Source: an uncultured Mycoplasmatota bacterium
GTDB taxonomy: Bacteria > Bacillota_I > Bacilli_A > RF39 > UBA660
Length of the DNA: 64,000 bases
Reading direction: 5' to 3'
NCBI GenBank assembly: GCA_946407055.1
Contig: CAMJMP010000001.1
Span: 1-64,000, forward strand
The first letter of the stretch is position 1, and the number at the start of each line of letters is the position of its first letter. The notes under the pieces are model-generated. The model had not been told where the DNA came from. It saw nothing but the letters and a program-made list of their open reading frames with translations, and did not search any database. Shown piece after piece: positions 48,838 through 57,074 of this stretch. Made by a program: the position numbers and the translations under genes.

Positions 48838-49761
48838 ATGAGCGAATTTAGTATAGAAGAAAAAGCAAATGCATATAATGTTGCTCTTAAAAAAGCGAAG
48901 ACACTATTATCTAAATGTAAATGCGATAGAAATAAAACAACAATGATTTATCGTGCTGAAGATATAGAGTCTATTTTTCCAGAATTGAAAGAATTTAGTG
49001 ATGAAGAAATAAAGAAATGGCTTATTAGATATTTTCAAGAGTATAAATCAATTGGTATTATAGAAGAATTTGGTAATGGATTAAAAGTTACTGATGTTAT
49101 TTCTTGGCTTGAAAAGCAAAATGAATCATCTATTAAATGGAATAAAAATACTCCAGGAAATAAACCATCAATATATCATTCTATTCTTATGAAAACTACT
49201 CATGGTATCGCTGAAGGAGAATGGAGAGGTGAATGTTGGTGTCAATATAGATGGTCAACAAATCATATAAAAGATAGTGATGTTTTAGCATGGATGGAAT
49301 TATCTGATTTAGATAAATCATTTGATAAAATTAAACCAAAGTTTAAAATTGGTGATTGGATTAGTAACGGTGCTTGTACTTGGAGAATAGATTTAATAGA
49401 AGACGATCTATATTGTAGTAATTGTGATAAATTCACTTGTGAAGGAGATATTAAATCTATTGATGAACAATATCATCTTTGGACTATTGAAGATGCTAAA
49501 GATGGTGATATACTTGTTACAGAAAATGAAAAACCTTTCATCTTTAAAGGTTTGGATATAAGTCATTCAGATAAACCTATTGCATACGGTGGAATAGTTG
49601 ATAGTGGTTATTTCACTCCTAGTAGTAATAATTGTACTAATAGATGGACTGATGGAAATGCATATCCAGCAACCAAAGAACAACGTGATCTTTTATTTAA
49701 AGAAATAAAAAAAGCAGGGTATAAATGGAATAAAAATAAAAAGGAATTAAAAAGATTATAA
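48838..49761 (+). CDS. WLEKQ-family mosaic protein, copy 2
   Basis: 307 residues. N-terminal module with IFPELKEFSDEEIKKWL ... VISWLEKQ; an inserted linker with SIKWNKNTPGNKPSIYH; then KPKFKIGDWISNGAC, LWTIEDAKDGDIL and PATKEQRDLLFKEI-KAGYKW. Copies 1 and 2 share both modules but differ in linker and loop length. Confidence 0.88.
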   Translation: MSEFSIEEKANAYNVALKKAKTLLSKCKCDRNKTTMIYRAEDIESIFPELKEFSDEEIKKWLIRYFQEYKSIGIIEEFGNGLKVTDVISWLEKQNESSIKWNKNTPGNKPSIYHSILMKTTHGIAEGEWRGECWCQYRWSTNHIKDSDVLAWMELSDLDKSFDKIKPKFKIGDWISNGACTWRIDLIEDDLYCSNCDKFTCEGDIKSIDEQYHLWTIEDAKDGDILVTENEKPFIFKGLDISHSDKPIAYGGIVDSGYFTPSSNNCTNRWTDGNAYPATKEQRDLLFKEIKKAGYKWNKNKKELKRL

Positions 49762-49764
49762 ATT

Positions 49765-50679
49765 ATGAGTGAACTTACTATAGAGCAAAAAGCTAAACTT
49801 TATGATGAAGTTGTTGAAAGAGCTAAGAAATGGTATAATGCACCAAATGTAGATAAAATACCTACTTTTGGTAACAAGATTATTGAAGACATATTCCCTG
49901 AACTCAAAGAGCCAGAGGATGAACAAATAAGGAAAGAACTTATTGATTATCTGAAAGAACGTAAGAGTGGTGAGAGTTATGGTCAGTATGTCCTAAGATA
50001 TGACCGTTGGATTAATTGGATTGAAAAGCAAGGACAATCGAAGAAAATTTCTATTTGGAAACATTGGAAAAATGGTATTGCTGGAAACGGAGACGGTAAA
50101 CTTATCTTTTTAATAAAAAGTGGTCCTACATATAGTTTAAGTTCATGTCTTAGCTTTGAATGTGATTATATAGAACTTTCGGAATTGGATAGCCTTATGC
50201 TTGAAAAGCAAGATAATGCTAATGAAGAATATTGGAGAGGTTACAGAGAGGGTAAGCAAGAAGTTCTTGATAAATATTCTGAACTTGAAAAACAAATTGT
50301 ACAAAATATTAATATACCTTGGCATGATGTAAACGAAGAACCAGAAGAACATCGTGAACTTTTTTGTGAATGGAAAGGTTATGCTGATAGTATATGGCAC
50401 GATGTTGCTTTTTATCATCCAAGTAATAAAACATTTTGGAATGGAGAGGATCAAATAGAAAATGTTGTTAAATGGGCTTATATAGATGAAATGCTCGAAG
50501 AACAACCTCAATCACAGATTAAACCAAAATTTAAAGCTGGTGATACTATTCAATGTGTTTCCGATGAAACAGACAAACGTACAATAGCTAGCTCTATATG
50601 TACAGGTATATGTGAGACTTGCACATTAAATCCCTGTCCTAATTGGGAAGATATAAACTGTGCAGCCGCAGGTAGATGA
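49765..50679 (+). CDS. WLEKQ-family mosaic protein, copy 3 (altered C-terminus)
   Basis: 304 residues. N-terminal module with IEDIFPELKEPEDEQIRKEL ... WINWIEKQGQ. The middle is unlike the other copies, including NIPWHDVNEEPEEHRELF, a short segment often seen in phage proteins. The end IKPKFKAGDTIQCVSDETDK then CTGICETCTLNPCPNWED is a Cys-rich replacement for the usual PATKEQR module. Evidence of modular shuffling. Confidence 0.85.
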   Translation: MSELTIEQKAKLYDEVVERAKKWYNAPNVDKIPTFGNKIIEDIFPELKEPEDEQIRKELIDYLKERKSGESYGQYVLRYDRWINWIEKQGQSKKISIWKHWKNGIAGNGDGKLIFLIKSGPTYSLSSCLSFECDYIELSELDSLMLEKQDNANEEYWRGYREGKQEVLDKYSELEKQIVQNINIPWHDVNEEPEEHRELFCEWKGYADSIWHDVAFYHPSNKTFWNGEDQIENVVKWAYIDEMLEEQPQSQIKPKFKAGDTIQCVSDETDKRTIASSICTGICETCTLNPCPNWEDINCAAAGR

Positions 50680-50750
50680 TAGAGATCAATGTTAAGTATG
50701 ACAGAGGAAGAAAAGCAATTGAAGTAATAGAAGGGATGTATAATTCATAA
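50676..50750 (+). CDS. micro-ORF, 24 residues
   Basis: ATG 50676 in an ATGA overlap, 24 residues (IEINVKYDRGRKAIEVIEGMYN). Ordered composition, no other support. It could be a fragment or a short peptide gene. Confidence 0.4.
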   Translation: MIEINVKYDRGRKAIEVIEGMYNS

Positions 50751-50754
50751 CTAT

Positions 50755-50767
50755 AGGAGAAAGCAAA
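50755..50767 (+). promoter_or_regulatory. classical Shine-Dalgarno site
   Basis: AGGAGA at 50755-50760, 7 nt before ATG 50768. Almost no other gene in the window has such a site, so this gene may be recently acquired or unusually strongly translated. Confidence 0.6.
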
Positions 50768-51256
50768 ATGGAAGCATGGTTAACATATGAAAAAGGTAAG
50801 TTTTATTTATGCAGAGATATAATGCTTACTAAAAAAGGTTGGGAAGGTGAAGGTGTAATGGCTGTTTTGTCTAAAGAAGATCTTCCAAAAGATTACACAC
50901 CTCAAGAAAATCCTGTTGCATTTGAAATTCAACTTCAACCGAGAAGAAAAGAATTGATAAAATATGATCCTTCACACATAGATAATGAATGGGAATCAAA
51001 ATCAAAGTCATATAAATATACTGCTAAAAGCTTAGATGATATAATTCCTTTTGGAAAATATAAAGGTTATACTCTTAAAGCAGTTTTTAATAAAGGTGAT
51101 TGGAGATATATTCGATGGTTAAATGATGAACATATTGTATATTATCCTAGTGATCTAAGAGGTAAAATAAAACAAACTATATATCTAATGGCAAATTACG
51201 ATTATCCAAATCCTTATTATTTTGATTATGTGATTGATAGTAACTATTATGATTAA
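50768..51256 (+). CDS. protein with ExoX-like C-terminal motif
   Basis: 162 residues. The C-terminal IPFGKYKGYTLKAVFNKGDWRYIRWL matches the short ExoX-like C-terminal domain (PFGKxKGxxL ... YxxWL) found attached to nucleases. The N-terminal half has a Trp-rich start and no nuclease motif, so it is an isolated domain. Preceded by a strong ribosome-binding site. Confidence 0.82.
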   Translation: MEAWLTYEKGKFYLCRDIMLTKKGWEGEGVMAVLSKEDLPKDYTPQENPVAFEIQLQPRRKELIKYDPSHIDNEWESKSKSYKYTAKSLDDIIPFGKYKGYTLKAVFNKGDWRYIRWLNDEHIVYYPSDLRGKIKQTIYLMANYDYPNPYYFDYVIDSNYYD

Positions 51257-51665
51257 TAAAAAAGAAAAATTTTATATATTATATTTTTCAGTATTTCTCA
51301 TTGCATTACTTGTTTTTATTTTAGGAACTATTTTTAAACCTCGTGATGTATTAATGAGAGAAACTAATGATTATCTTTACTATAAAGAATATACTTTATT
51401 CGGTTTAGATTCTGCTTGTTATAAATATCACAAACCTATTGAATATGATGGTGTAGTTTTTGATAAATCTAGATCGTCTCATTTTGTAGGTGTCGTTGGT
51501 AAAGGAGGTCATTGTGTTACTACATATAAAACAACTGTTAGTTATAACGGAAAAACATATACATACGAAGGTCTATGGGTATATGATCATTATAATAAAG
51601 GAGATAAAGTAATTATTACAGAAACTTTTTATCCTAAATATAAAATTGATTTTAGACATAAATGA
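51249..51665 (+). CDS. membrane-anchored protein with exported domain
   Basis: 138 residues from ATG 51249. One membrane helix (about 8-28), then a beta-rich domain with GVVGKGGHCVTTYKTTVSYNGKTYTYEG. Function unknown; likely periplasmic. Confidence 0.75.
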   Translation: MINKKEKFYILYFSVFLIALLVFILGTIFKPRDVLMRETNDYLYYKEYTLFGLDSACYKYHKPIEYDGVVFDKSRSSHFVGVVGKGGHCVTTYKTTVSYNGKTYTYEGLWVYDHYNKGDKVIITETFYPKYKIDFRHK

Positions 51666-52060
51666 CACAAGAAGATAAAAAACTATTGTTCAAAGACCTT
51701 TCAGCAAGATTGCCATATCATGTAAGAGTAAAAGTTTGGCTTAAAGATGGAACAACAGAAGAAGGTGCATTAGATTTAGAGCACAATTATGCTGATGTTT
51801 TAAGAGATACATTTTATTATAATAAAATTGTTGATATTAAGCCATATCTCCGTCCGATGTCAAACATGACTGAGGAAGAGGATAAGGAATATGGTCTTTT
51901 ATGTTTTGACGTATCTTATTATGACAAAGATACACCAAAGTGTAGTTTTAAGTTGATAAAATGGTTACTTGAAAAGCATTTTGACTTCTTAGAATTAATA
52001 CCGAAAGGTCTTGCAATTGAAGTTACTAAAGAAAATAATCCGTATAAAATAATAAACTAA
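51662..52060 (+). CDS. conserved phage protein, LSARLPY/YLRPMSNMT type
   Basis: 132 residues. LLFKDLSARLPYHVRVKV, KPYLRPMSNMTEEE and WLLEKHFDFLELIPKGLAIE are hallmarks of a very common Bacteroidota phage family of unknown function. Often lies next to a short helical gene, as here. Confidence 0.88.
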   Translation: MTQEDKKLLFKDLSARLPYHVRVKVWLKDGTTEEGALDLEHNYADVLRDTFYYNKIVDIKPYLRPMSNMTEEEDKEYGLLCFDVSYYDKDTPKCSFKLIKWLLEKHFDFLELIPKGLAIEVTKENNPYKIIN

Positions 52061-52062
52061 AT

Positions 52063-52245
52063 ATGGCACAGTACATAGACAAATCTGATTTAATTACAGA
52101 AATAGAGCAAAGAATTAGTGAAAACAACGAAAAGGCAGTATCCTATTCAAGTAATTCAGAGCATGATTATTTATACAGATTTGAAAATAAAATTTATGAA
52201 AGTTTACTTTCTTTCATTAAAAAACTTGAAGTGAAAGAAATATGA
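52063..52245 (+). CDS. small helical companion protein
   Basis: 60 residues, QYIDKSDLITEIEQRISENNE then a second helix. Frequently found beside the previous family. Function unknown. Confidence 0.75.
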   Translation: MAQYIDKSDLITEIEQRISENNEKAVSYSSNSEHDYLYRFENKIYESLLSFIKKLEVKEI

Positions 52246-52370
52246 GTTACACACCTGAATTAAATAAACCATGCACAAGAAATTGTAAAGAATGTGTTTA
52301 TATTAACTTGTGTATTAATAAAGAATCTGAAAATTATTATATTAAATACAATCAAGACTTAAAATTATGA
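52242..52370 (+). CDS. small Cys-rich protein
   Basis: 42 residues from ATG 52242. CTRNCKECVYINLC, four Cys in a compact knuckle (C-x3-C-x2-C-x5-C). Probably binds zinc. Overlaps both neighbours by 4 nt. Confidence 0.7.
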   Translation: MSYTPELNKPCTRNCKECVYINLCINKESENYYIKYNQDLKL

Positions 52371-52762
52371 ATAAAGTATTTTTAGGAGGTACTTGTAATG
52401 AAAGTACTTGGAGAAATGAACTAATTCCATTGTTAAAAATTGATTATTTTAATCCTGTTGTAGAAGATTGGACACCAGAATGTCAAGCAGAAGAGGAATA
52501 TCAAAAGAATGAAGAATGTAATTATCATCTTTATGTTATTACTCCGAAAATGACAGGAGTATTTTCTATTGCAGAAGTAATAGAGTCTGCTATTACAAGA
52601 AATGATAAAGCTATATTTTGTATTATTCTTAAAGATGGAGACCTTGAATTTACTAAAGAACAAATTAAGTCACTAAATGCTGTTGGTAATATGGTTAAGA
52701 AGTATAACGGCATTTGGTGTCAATCTTTAGAAGAAATAGCAAACTATTTAAATAATATCTAA
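52367..52762 (+). CDS. nucleoside 2-deoxyribosyltransferase-like protein
   Basis: 131 residues. VFLGGTCNESTWRNELIPLL, DYFNPVVEDWTPECQ and EEECNYHLYVITPKMTGVFSIAEVIESA form the Nuc_deoxyri_tr2-type family. These cleave or transfer deoxyribose, or hydrolyse related glycosidic bonds. The catalytic Glu is probably in FSIAEVIE. May act in nucleotide salvage or defence metabolism. Confidence 0.87.
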   Translation: MNKVFLGGTCNESTWRNELIPLLKIDYFNPVVEDWTPECQAEEEYQKNEECNYHLYVITPKMTGVFSIAEVIESAITRNDKAIFCIILKDGDLEFTKEQIKSLNAVGNMVKKYNGIWCQSLEEIANYLNNI

Positions 52763-52764
52763 TT

Positions 52765-53121
52765 ATGAGAATTTATACTTTACCAAAACAAGCTAAAAGA
52801 CTTATAAAAGCAGGAATTGATGAAAATACTGCTGATATGAGATTTAATATGTGGGATGTAGCCTATGTTAGATATAATGAACCAATAGATGAATATCATA
52901 CAGCTTGTTGGAGTCTTATGGGATTACTTAATATTTTGCATGACTACACTTTGCAAACCACTACAAATGGAAAAGTATTTGTAGTTTGTGATAATGAGAA
53001 GCCTATAATTTCAGGTATCTACAAGAATCCTGTTGATGCTTGTGTAGATGCAATAATTAAACGTCAAAAAATTCAAAATGAAAGCGTACACAGACATAGA
53101 ACAGAGTCAAAAACTCGCTGA
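52765..53121 (+). CDS. hypothetical protein, tandem paralog 1
   Basis: 118 residues. LPKQAKRLIKAGIDENTADMRF and ACWSLMGLLNIL align with the next gene (IEQSQKLAEILPKETADFHF and CWSLAALIEALP). A CWSL motif marks the family. Function unknown. Overlaps its paralog by 44 nt. Confidence 0.8.
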   Translation: MRIYTLPKQAKRLIKAGIDENTADMRFNMWDVAYVRYNEPIDEYHTACWSLMGLLNILHDYTLQTTTNGKVFVVCDNEKPIISGIYKNPVDACVDAIIKRQKIQNESVHRHRTESKTR

Positions 53122-53410
53122 AATACTACCAAAAGAAACTGCTGATTTCCATTTTAAATATTATTCAGTTCTTGAAGGTTGGTGTGATATTCCTCATTAT
53201 GGAACAGTATCACATATTAAAGACCTTCCTTGTTGGAGTTTAGCAGCACTGATTGAAGCTTTACCAAAAATATATGAGTTAAAACCACTAATAGATTTAG
53301 AAGGAAATTCTATTATGTATAGTGGTCTTTATATTGATGTATCAGCAGATAACCTTATTGATTCTTGTGTAGAAATGATTGTTAAATTACATGAACTTAA
53401 AGTGCTATAA
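53078..53410 (+). CDS. hypothetical protein, tandem paralog 2
   Basis: 110 residues. AYTDIEQSQKLAEILP, then LPCWSLAALIEALPKI and a C-terminal helix. A common phage family with YTDxEQSKKLAExLP at the start. Function unknown. Confidence 0.85.
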   Translation: MKAYTDIEQSQKLAEILPKETADFHFKYYSVLEGWCDIPHYGTVSHIKDLPCWSLAALIEALPKIYELKPLIDLEGNSIMYSGLYIDVSADNLIDSCVEMIVKLHELKVL

Positions 53411-53412
53411 TT

Positions 53413-53562
53413 ATGGAAAATAAAGAAAAAATAAGTGAAATCATTCAGCAATGTTTTGATATGATAGGTAAATCTCTTTCCGACTCAATAGCTCATGCTA
53501 TAAGTGAAGGCTATAAATTAGGTTGGGAAGAAGGTTATAAAAATTCAACAATATTTAAATAA
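53413..53562 (+). CDS. small helical protein
   Basis: 49 residues. Two helices with AISEGYKLGWEEGYKN at the C-terminus, a pattern in short phage proteins. Between TAATTATG junctions. Confidence 0.65.
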   Translation: MENKEKISEIIQQCFDMIGKSLSDSIAHAISEGYKLGWEEGYKNSTIFK

Positions 53563-53564
53563 TT

Positions 53565-54938
53565 ATGGATCCAATAGTAATACAAGGAAAATATACTAAA
53601 GCAGAAATATACGCAAAAACTATAGAAGATGGTGTATATTCTCAAATATATGATATAATCAATTGTCCAGCTTTCAAAGATAAAAAAGTAGTCCTTATGC
53701 CAGATGTTCATGTTGGAGCATCTGGTCCTTGTGGACTATGTGCTGAAATTGGTGACTGGATTTGTCCAGAACACGTTGGTGTTGATATAGGTTGTACTGT
53801 ATCAATGATGGTTCTTAATAAAAAGATACCTGTTGAAAAATATGCTGAAATAGAGCATAAAATTAAAAAAGAAATCCCAATGGGTACTAATATTAGAGAT
53901 ATTTCTATTTTTAAAGCAAATAGAATACTTTCTAATTATTTACAAGAAAAGGATTTCTATAAATTTTTATCAACAAATTTCAATATATATCGTCAGTATT
54001 GGCCTGAAATGCTTAATGATTTGCCAACAACTGTAACAGAAGAGTGGATTTCATCACAACTTAAACGTCTTGGTATGGATGAAGGTGTGTTTTATAAATC
54101 TCTCGGAACTATAGGCGGTGGTAATCATTTCATTGAATATGATGAATCTGACGATACTGAATATTCTTCTGCTATAACTCTTCATTTTGGTTCAAGAAAC
54201 TTTGGAGTTAAGATTTGTAAGTATTGGACTGCAAAAGCAGGAAAAGGTGTTGATAAATCAAAACTAAAAGAAATTACTAAAAACTTCAAAGAAGAGTATA
54301 AGAAAACACATTCTGATATGAAGGACTTTCAATCAGCTTTATCAGAGGTTATAGAACAAGAAAAAGCTAAACTTATTCCTGGTTATTTAACAGGAGAAAA
54401 TATGAAAGGCTATCTAATAGATATGTGTTTCGGACAACTTTATGCTTTATATAATCATAGAGTTGTACAAAATATCATAAGTGGAATTTTATATAAATAT
54501 GATATTAAAGTAAAGGAAATTGTACATACATCGCATAATTTTATTGATTTGGAAGATCATATTCTTAGAAAGTCTGCAATTAGTGCAAAATTCAGAGAAC
54601 CTATGATTGTTCCATTTAATATGAGAGATGGTGTTGCAATATGTATTGGAGTTGGAAACGATAATTGGTTAAATTCTTGTGCTCATGGAGCTGGACGTAA
54701 AATGTCTCGATCTAAAGCAAAAGAAACATTATCAATGGAAGAGTTTAAGAATACTATGTCAAACATATATTCTACTTCTGTCAGTGAAAATACCATTGAT
54801 GAATCTCCTATGGCATATAAAGACTCTGAAGAAATACAAGAAATTATACAAGATACTTGTGTAATTAAATGTAGATTATTTCCTAAAATTAGTATTAAAT
54901 GTGATGAGGCTCCTTTAGAACCTTGGAAAAATAAGTAA
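53565..54938 (+). CDS. rtcB: RtcB-type RNA ligase
   Basis: 457 residues. LMPDVHVGASGPCG, GVDIGCTVSM (D74, C77 metal ligands), IGGGNHFIE, LHFGSRNFG, VHTSHNFID, and CAHGAGRKMSRSKA with the guanylylated His at H374. RtcB joins 2',3'-cyclic or 3'-phosphate RNA to 5'-OH, repairing tRNAs or mRNAs cut by host RNases such as anticodon nucleases. Length is normal. Confidence 0.95.
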   Translation: MDPIVIQGKYTKAEIYAKTIEDGVYSQIYDIINCPAFKDKKVVLMPDVHVGASGPCGLCAEIGDWICPEHVGVDIGCTVSMMVLNKKIPVEKYAEIEHKIKKEIPMGTNIRDISIFKANRILSNYLQEKDFYKFLSTNFNIYRQYWPEMLNDLPTTVTEEWISSQLKRLGMDEGVFYKSLGTIGGGNHFIEYDESDDTEYSSAITLHFGSRNFGVKICKYWTAKAGKGVDKSKLKEITKNFKEEYKKTHSDMKDFQSALSEVIEQEKAKLIPGYLTGENMKGYLIDMCFGQLYALYNHRVVQNIISGILYKYDIKVKEIVHTSHNFIDLEDHILRKSAISAKFREPMIVPFNMRDGVAICIGVGNDNWLNSCAHGAGRKMSRSKAKETLSMEEFKNTMSNIYSTSVSENTIDESPMAYKDSEEIQEIIQDTCVIKCRLFPKISIKCDEAPLEPWKNK

Positions 54939-54942
54939 TGTT

Positions 54943-55353
54943 ATGTGTTTAACAAGATCAAACATGAATTGTGGTCCTAGATATGCAACTGAGGACATAA
55001 TTTGTTATAAGATATTATATAAATTTAATAAAGGTATATATTGTTCTCCTTATATGAAGTTTCCATATAAGTTAAATGAACGTATATCATCTGATTTTAG
55101 TTTTGTATCTCTTCCTCCAGTAAAGATGTCTCCACAAAAAGAATATAAGTTTATTAGAATTTTAACATATTTTAGACAAGTAAACAAAGGTTTACATTCG
55201 TTTAAATATTTAATAGATGCTAATAAATTTAATAATCGTTTTCTGGGAGGGACAGTTATGAAATGTATAATACCAAAAGGAAGTTGGTATTATGAAGGAA
55301 GAGGTGATGAATTAGTTTCTGATAATATAATAATAATTGAAGAAAGTAAATGA
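54943..55353 (+). CDS. conserved phage protein, EDIICYKIL type
   Basis: 136 residues. A CLTR ... AEDI-like opening (ATEDIICYKILYKF), YCSPYMKFPYKL, KGLHSFKYL and VMKCIIPKGSWYYEGRGDELVSDNI. A widespread phage family of unknown function, with a beta-rich core. Confidence 0.85.
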   Translation: MCLTRSNMNCGPRYATEDIICYKILYKFNKGIYCSPYMKFPYKLNERISSDFSFVSLPPVKMSPQKEYKFIRILTYFRQVNKGLHSFKYLIDANKFNNRFLGGTVMKCIIPKGSWYYEGRGDELVSDNIIIIEESK

Positions 55354-56033
55354 AAATATTAATAACAAGTGATTTACATGGTTTTCTTCCATATATTGAT
55401 CAACCAGCAGATTTATTATTAATCTGTGGTGATATTGTTCCGTTATCTGTTCAATCAAACGGACATAAATCAAAAGTTTGGTTTAGAGATGTATTTAAAA
55501 AATGGGCAGAAGAACTTCCTGTAGACAAAGTAATATTTATTGCAGGAAATCATGATTGGTTTCCTTATTGGGATGAAGGAACAAAATTAAGAAATCTATT
55601 TCCACATGATTCTAAAGTTACATATATTCAAGATGAACTTTATGAATATAAAGGAATTAAAATATATGGAACTCCTTGGTGTAAACAATTTTATAATTGG
55701 GCATTTAATCTTAATGAAGAAGGATTGAAAGAAAAATATTCTCAAATTCCAGAAGGTATAGATATATTAATTACGCATGATGCTCCAAATCAAAATGAAG
55801 TTGGAATGATTCACGATGGAATATATAAAGGAGAAGATGCAAGTAATTATATTCTTACTGATATAATTAAACAGAAAGCTCCAAAATATTGTTTCTGTGG
55901 ACATATTCATTCTGGAAATCATCTTTCAAAAGAAATAGATGGAATTACATTTGCAAATTGTTCTTATGTAAATGAACAATATGTACCTGTTAATGATTTA
56001 CATATTTTATATATAGATGACAAAGACGCTTAG
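55350..56033 (+). CDS. calcineurin-like metallophosphoesterase
   Basis: 227 residues. Metal motifs: TSDLHG, ICGDIV, AGNHDW, ITHDAP and CGHIHSG. Related to MPPED/Rv0805-like cyclic-nucleotide phosphodiesterases by motif order. A second phosphoesterase of a different type from that at 37693. Could attack cyclic nucleotide signals or RNA 2',3'-cyclic ends. Confidence 0.92.
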   Translation: MKILITSDLHGFLPYIDQPADLLLICGDIVPLSVQSNGHKSKVWFRDVFKKWAEELPVDKVIFIAGNHDWFPYWDEGTKLRNLFPHDSKVTYIQDELYEYKGIKIYGTPWCKQFYNWAFNLNEEGLKEKYSQIPEGIDILITHDAPNQNEVGMIHDGIYKGEDASNYILTDIIKQKAPKYCFCGHIHSGNHLSKEIDGITFANCSYVNEQYVPVNDLHILYIDDKDA

Positions 56034-56181
56034 AAATTATTTAGAATGGAGATTTAGGAATAATAACATTCCAAAGTATTACAAATATTGTAATGATTGG
56101 ATTGAAAACATTCCTAAATCTCAGTTATGGTATTACGAGATCGAAATGTATCATTTAATAAACAATGGAATTTATGGATAA
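56017..56181 (+). CDS. small hypothetical protein
   Basis: 54 residues from ATG 56017, overlapping the preceding gene by 17 nt. Aromatic and basic (YLEWRFRNNNIPKYYKY). Encodes the arms of a 13-bp inverted repeat. Function unknown. Confidence 0.6.
   Translation: MTKTLRNYLEWRFRNNNIPKYYKYCNDWIENIPKSQLWYYEIEMYHLINNGIYG
56049..56122. repeat. long-range inverted repeat in coding sequence
   Basis: GAGATTTAGGAAT (56049-56061) and ATTCCTAAATCTC (56110-56122), 13 bp perfect with a 48-nt spacer. A nested GGAAT/ATTCC can also pair. It may fold the mRNA near the next gene's start. Confidence 0.5.
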
Positions 56182-56434
56182 ATTTGTATATGTATTCACA
56201 ACAAATTGGGAACTTAACGATGGTCCCTGCCATGAAATAACAGGAATATTCGATTCTTTTGACAAAGCTGTTAATAAATATCAAGAAATACTTCAAGAAG
56301 ATTTATCTGAAGCTGTTAAATTTGATTATGATGAAAGTCTCCAGAAAAATGAAGATTATTTAAATCATTATATTGATGAGCCTAATGGATATAGATATAT
56401 AGAATATAATATAGAAAAAGTAAAAGTAGAATAA
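56165..56434 (+). CDS. hypothetical protein
   Basis: 89 residues (ATG 56165; 56174 is an alternative). YVFTTNWELNDGPCHEITGIFDSFDKA, alpha/beta, acidic. No family recognised. Confidence 0.72.
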   Translation: MEFMDKFVYVFTTNWELNDGPCHEITGIFDSFDKAVNKYQEILQEDLSEAVKFDYDESLQKNEDYLNHYIDEPNGYRYIEYNIEKVKVE

Positions 56435-56435
56435 T

Positions 56436-56621
56436 ATGCTACAAGAAATAATATTTATATTTGACTATTCAACAGGTACTGTTTTTAAACATTACTTAAC
56501 TAAAAAAGAATCTTTACTTCAAGGAGATGAAATTTTTGAAGAAATATGTGAAAAACAAGACATTCATTCAAATGATTGTTATTATATGATTACTACAGAT
56601 GATGAAATTATAACCATTTAA
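56436..56621 (+). CDS. small hypothetical protein
   Basis: 61 residues, starting IIFIFDYSTGTVFKHYL with a central acidic helix and a C-terminal strand. Function unknown. Confidence 0.68.
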   Translation: MLQEIIFIFDYSTGTVFKHYLTKKESLLQGDEIFEEICEKQDIHSNDCYYMITTDDEIITI

Positions 56622-56633
56622 TATTTAAAAATT

Positions 56634-57074
56634 ATGATAAACATTGATGAACTTATAAAAGACGCACTGAAGAGTAAAGACGCTGATAAGCTTAAGGCTT
56701 ACAGAAATTTAAAGGCTAAGATTATGGAGTATAAGACAGCTAAAAATGCTAAACCTTATAATAATCAAGCTGAAATTCAAATCATTAAGAAAATGTGCGA
56801 TTCTCTTAAAGAGTCCGAAAATAACTATAAAAAGGCGAATAGACAGGACTTATTTGACGAGTGTATAGTTGAAAGGAGAATACTAGAAAATTTCCTCCCA
56901 GTGGCTGCTAGTGCCGAAGAAATCGAATTAGCAGTTAGGGAGTCCGAACATTTTGTAGATGGAAAAATAAATAAAAAATCAATGGGTTTAGTAATTAAAG
57001 AAATTAAATCAAAATTTGATTTTGTAGATGGAAAATTAGTATCAGAAATTGTTAAGAAGTTTATAAATGATTGA
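56634..57074 (+). CDS. GatB/YqeY-domain protein
   Basis: 146 residues. Helical, with LIKDALKSKDADKLKAYRNLKAKI, the LENFLPVAASAEEIE segment and a C-terminal GLVIKEIKSKFDFVDGKLVSEIVKKF. This is the YqeY / GatB C-terminal fold, which binds tRNA in amidotransferases. As a free-standing phage protein its target is unknown; it may bind tRNA or alter translation. Confidence 0.9.
   Translation: MINIDELIKDALKSKDADKLKAYRNLKAKIMEYKTAKNAKPYNNQAEIQIIKKMCDSLKESENNYKKANRQDLFDECIVERRILENFLPVAASAEEIELAVRESEHFVDGKINKKSMGLVIKEIKSKFDFVDGKLVSEIVKKFIND

Noticed and set aside
50143..50511. Minus-strand open frame of about 120 residues
   Set aside because: It lies entirely opposite a well-supported plus-strand gene, is Phe/Ile-rich as expected for the reverse of A/T codons, and has no junction or promoter. 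Similar reverse shadows elsewhere were dropped for the same reason.
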